From contig CM067592.1 in the NCBI GenBank assembly GCA_034336665.1, positions 31,375,319-31,439,318 of the forward strand: a stretch of DNA of 64,000 nucleotides, written 5' to 3'. The stretch comes from Luscinia megarhynchos. Lineage: Eukaryota > Chordata > Aves > Passeriformes > Turdidae. A model generated the notes under the pieces. It saw only the letters and a program-made list of their open reading frames with translations, had not been told where the DNA came from and made no database searches. Each line of letters opens with the position of its first letter. Within the stretch, counting starts at the first letter, position 1. Positions 61,418-64,000 of the stretch are shown here, in pieces. The position numbers and the translations under genes are program-made.

Positions 61418-64000
61418 AACCTTCAGTCAGATGCAAGTAGCTTACTCATTCTATTAAGTCTAGCTTCTAATGAGTCTCCTATAAAAATAATAACAAGACT
61501 GAATAGAAGCCTTTGCCATAAGCTGCAATAATTTTTATTGTAATTTTAATTTTTAATTTTTAAAAAATTGTAATTTTAATGTAGTTTTTAATTGTATGAA
61601 ATGAGCACTCCAACCTTGCTTATACGCAGATTATCTACAGATGTAATCCATTCTCCACATTTTATTATTCCTTTTTTGTGTTCCCATTGAATTTTAAAGT
61701 CTGTCTAGATTGTGTAGATTTCCTATATGACAACAGAAGGCATGAGCACAGCACCAACTGAGGTTTTGATCCAACCAGTGCAAGGAATAATACTAGTGAA
61801 GATAGGAAACAGCAATCAGGACACTGCTTCACAGCCTCAAGAAAGAGACTGCCTAAAATCTGTGGCTGCTACAAAAGCCAAATATATTACACTTTTTCTA
61901 TAGCAAGATGGCATGTGTACTTCTAGGCTTAAACATAATCCATTATATGACTTGCAGATATGAAAGATCAGATATTACAGATTTGAACTGAATTTAGGAC
62001 AATGAATGAGAGACTGATCTGTTTCAGTTTTTGATAACTGTACTGTGAGTAGTTTTATTTCTAGCCGGTCACTTCTTCATTAATCCTGTAGATCCTTACT
62101 CTTATTTCACCTTTTTTTCAAACAGCATCCAGAAGCTTCTGCAAAAACCACCATGAATTACTGAGCTGACTCTAGCTGCTCTGAGAGCACTTACACAGCA
62201 TTAGTTTTTGCAGGGTCCCTAAGCTGATTGTGCCGCTTGTACAATTAAACTAGCTTCCAATGGTGAAGAGAACCTCTTTGCCTAAAAAAATAGAAATAGA
62301 TCTATCTGCATCCACAATGTATCAGATGCACTTCAGCGCAGCACCTCAGGTTTACATAAACTTAATACAGCAGAGCACGCTTGTTTTGTCCTCTGCACCT
62401 TGCACGAAGTTACAGTGGCAAGGCCGGCATTGCACCTCACTCTGAAGAATGTAATAACATGCTAGTGAGAAAACACAGGAAGACCTGGTGTCTTCTGTTT
62501 CTATTCTAATGGTGGTTTCAGTTCACCTGTGACAGCACAGTCAAAGGACAATAGTTTAACCCACTCACCTCTATGATGCCATAAATCTAATACCGCTATC
62601 CACCAGAAAATAACTCCATGGGATCTGGACTGGTTACTCAGACAGGACATTATATTAATCTTTGTCTGTTGAGTTTAGCTTTTGAATGCAAGCATCTCAA
62701 GGCAAAGAACACTTTTTACTCTATATTTGAAAACTGATATACATTTCTCAAATAGAAAATACTCTGGTTTGACTGTGTTGGAAACCCAATTATAAAAAGA
62801 TCAAATCTAAATAGGCAACAAACCCAATCCATATTTCTATGCAATTGAAATGTCTCATTATGTTAATGGCAACTAAGATTTACAAAACTTGTCCCCTAAT
62901 TAGTATAAATGTTATGCAATTAGAATATTAAAATATTAGAAGATTATATTAGTAGATATCTACAAAATAGGTGACCCACATGGATCTTACTCAATTTATC
63001 TGAGACTTCAAACCCAGCTCACACTCTGTTACCAATAACTAGAAAAATATATAACTTTATTCACCTGCAAGAAGAAAATGTTTTCCAGAAGCACAAACAT
63101 CCCAAACAACAGAATTTGTCATGCTATAAAAGACAGAATGGAAAATTTCTGTAGATAATTCCTGAAATTTTCATTATCAGAAGTATAGCTTGGGAAGGAA
63201 ATTACCTTAAACTCTCACAGGAAACAATGATAAGGAAAAGATAATCAAAATAATACAGGAATAATGAATGTGCACTATGCAAGAATGTCATTTCACTACT
63301 CAACTCTAGAAGTCTCATTCATCTATGCCAAGGAAGCACAGATAAAAATATGAGCATTTTATTAGCCATCTTAAATGAAATATAATATTAATTTCATGTA
63401 CATAATCTTCATTACAGCAACATACATATTACTGGTGTAATTTAGTCAATTAGGGCAAAGCTACAAATCAGGTGCTACCATGAGAAATATAAAATGGGAT
63501 GTTGCACTGAAAATATTAAAAGTGAATAGCAAGCCAGCAGTAATAGGGACAGGCTGAGAGAGGAAATGAAGGATGGGAATAAGTCTTTAAAGCAGATAAT
63601 TACAATCAGACTAAAAAACCCACAGTTATAAATAACGTCTTTCAATACAAACATGTAAGCACAAACTACCTTTAGATCCAAGCAGGCATTTCATTAATGA
63701 TCAACTAGACAAAGTAATAGAGACTCCTAAATTCAGACCTATGCAGTTTAATATTGCATTTCAATAGGTTTTCTGACTTGACATATGTTATTTCTTCTCT
63801 CTTTTCCCTTTGACTCAGCTGCTGTACAGAAGACCTTGTCACAACACAAATTAAATACAAGAACAATGTGTAACTTCAATAGAAAATGAGGCCGGTAAAT
63901 GCATACTTTCATCCTTGCAGCCTTCTCCCCTCCACCCCCTGTTTATTCCCTCCCCAGTTGAACCAGAAATATTACACATGCATGCACATGAATATACACA
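61418..64000. other. AT-rich non-coding DNA, no gene recognised
   Basis: A 14-base direct repeat (ATTGTAATTTTAAT) occurs at 61537-61550 and 61567-61580 within a T/A low-complexity patch. C-tracts near 63927-63955 (runs of 4, 5, 3 and 4 with loops 4, 8 and 1) narrowly miss the minus-strand G-quadruplex rule. No gene or mobile element recognised up to the window end. Confidence 0.6.

Overview
This window looks like non-coding nuclear DNA from a bird. The main evidence is four stretches that read as CR1 (chicken repeat 1) LINE sequence, including a truncated copy at about 19861-20730 whose minus strand still shows the characteristic C-terminal reverse-transcriptase text, and a 3' end at about 42503-42711 that still reads in frame to its stop codon. 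Further support is the AT-rich composition (roughly 35-40% G+C by eye), many short microsatellites, poly(A)/poly(T) runs and the absence of any prokaryotic-style gene packing. Species cannot be named. No protein-coding gene, rRNA, tRNA, CRISPR array, insertion sequence or operon is recognisable. The longest open frames (about 100-151 codons) have no recognisable domain or codon pattern and fit chance expectation; the only coding text I recognise belongs to LINE retrotransposons.

Layout. 1-5000: AT-rich DNA with a 93-base all-purine tract (661-753), a long (TA)n array (3781-3855) and a canonical G-quadruplex motif (4999-5028). 5000-15850: unremarkable AT-rich DNA with T/G-rich tracts (5692-5786, 9781-9855), a small CR1 3'-end relic (9861-9935), a MIR-like tRNA-derived SINE relic (10111-10190) and a candidate conserved patch near 10980-11200. 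15856-16131: a sharp GC-rich, CpG-containing patch. 16612-17149: an A/C-rich tract and a compound (TA)/(CA) array. 19861-20730: the main CR1 copy. 21085-21215: probable ancient amniote repeat. 25595-26086: an anomalous moderately GC-rich segment that could be a solo LTR or a lncRNA exon. 26338-42500: mostly featureless, with a CR1 tail (32660-32746) and low-complexity tracts. 42503-42711: CR1 3' end. 43753-43816: (AAAC)16. 44190-44560: decayed L2/CR1-like LINE. 55250-56110: a second GC-elevated segment. 56990-57180: another probable ancient repeat. 57181-64000: featureless.

The parts do not work together as a gene system. The window is best described as an intergenic or deep-intronic gene desert shaped by retrotransposon decay and simple-repeat growth. 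No new biological system is visible. The items most worth checking are the three compositionally unusual segments (15856-16131, 25595-26086, 55250-56110), the two G-quadruplex motifs, and the ancient repeat relics or possible conserved elements. None of these could be tested here, because comparative alignment and expression data are needed.
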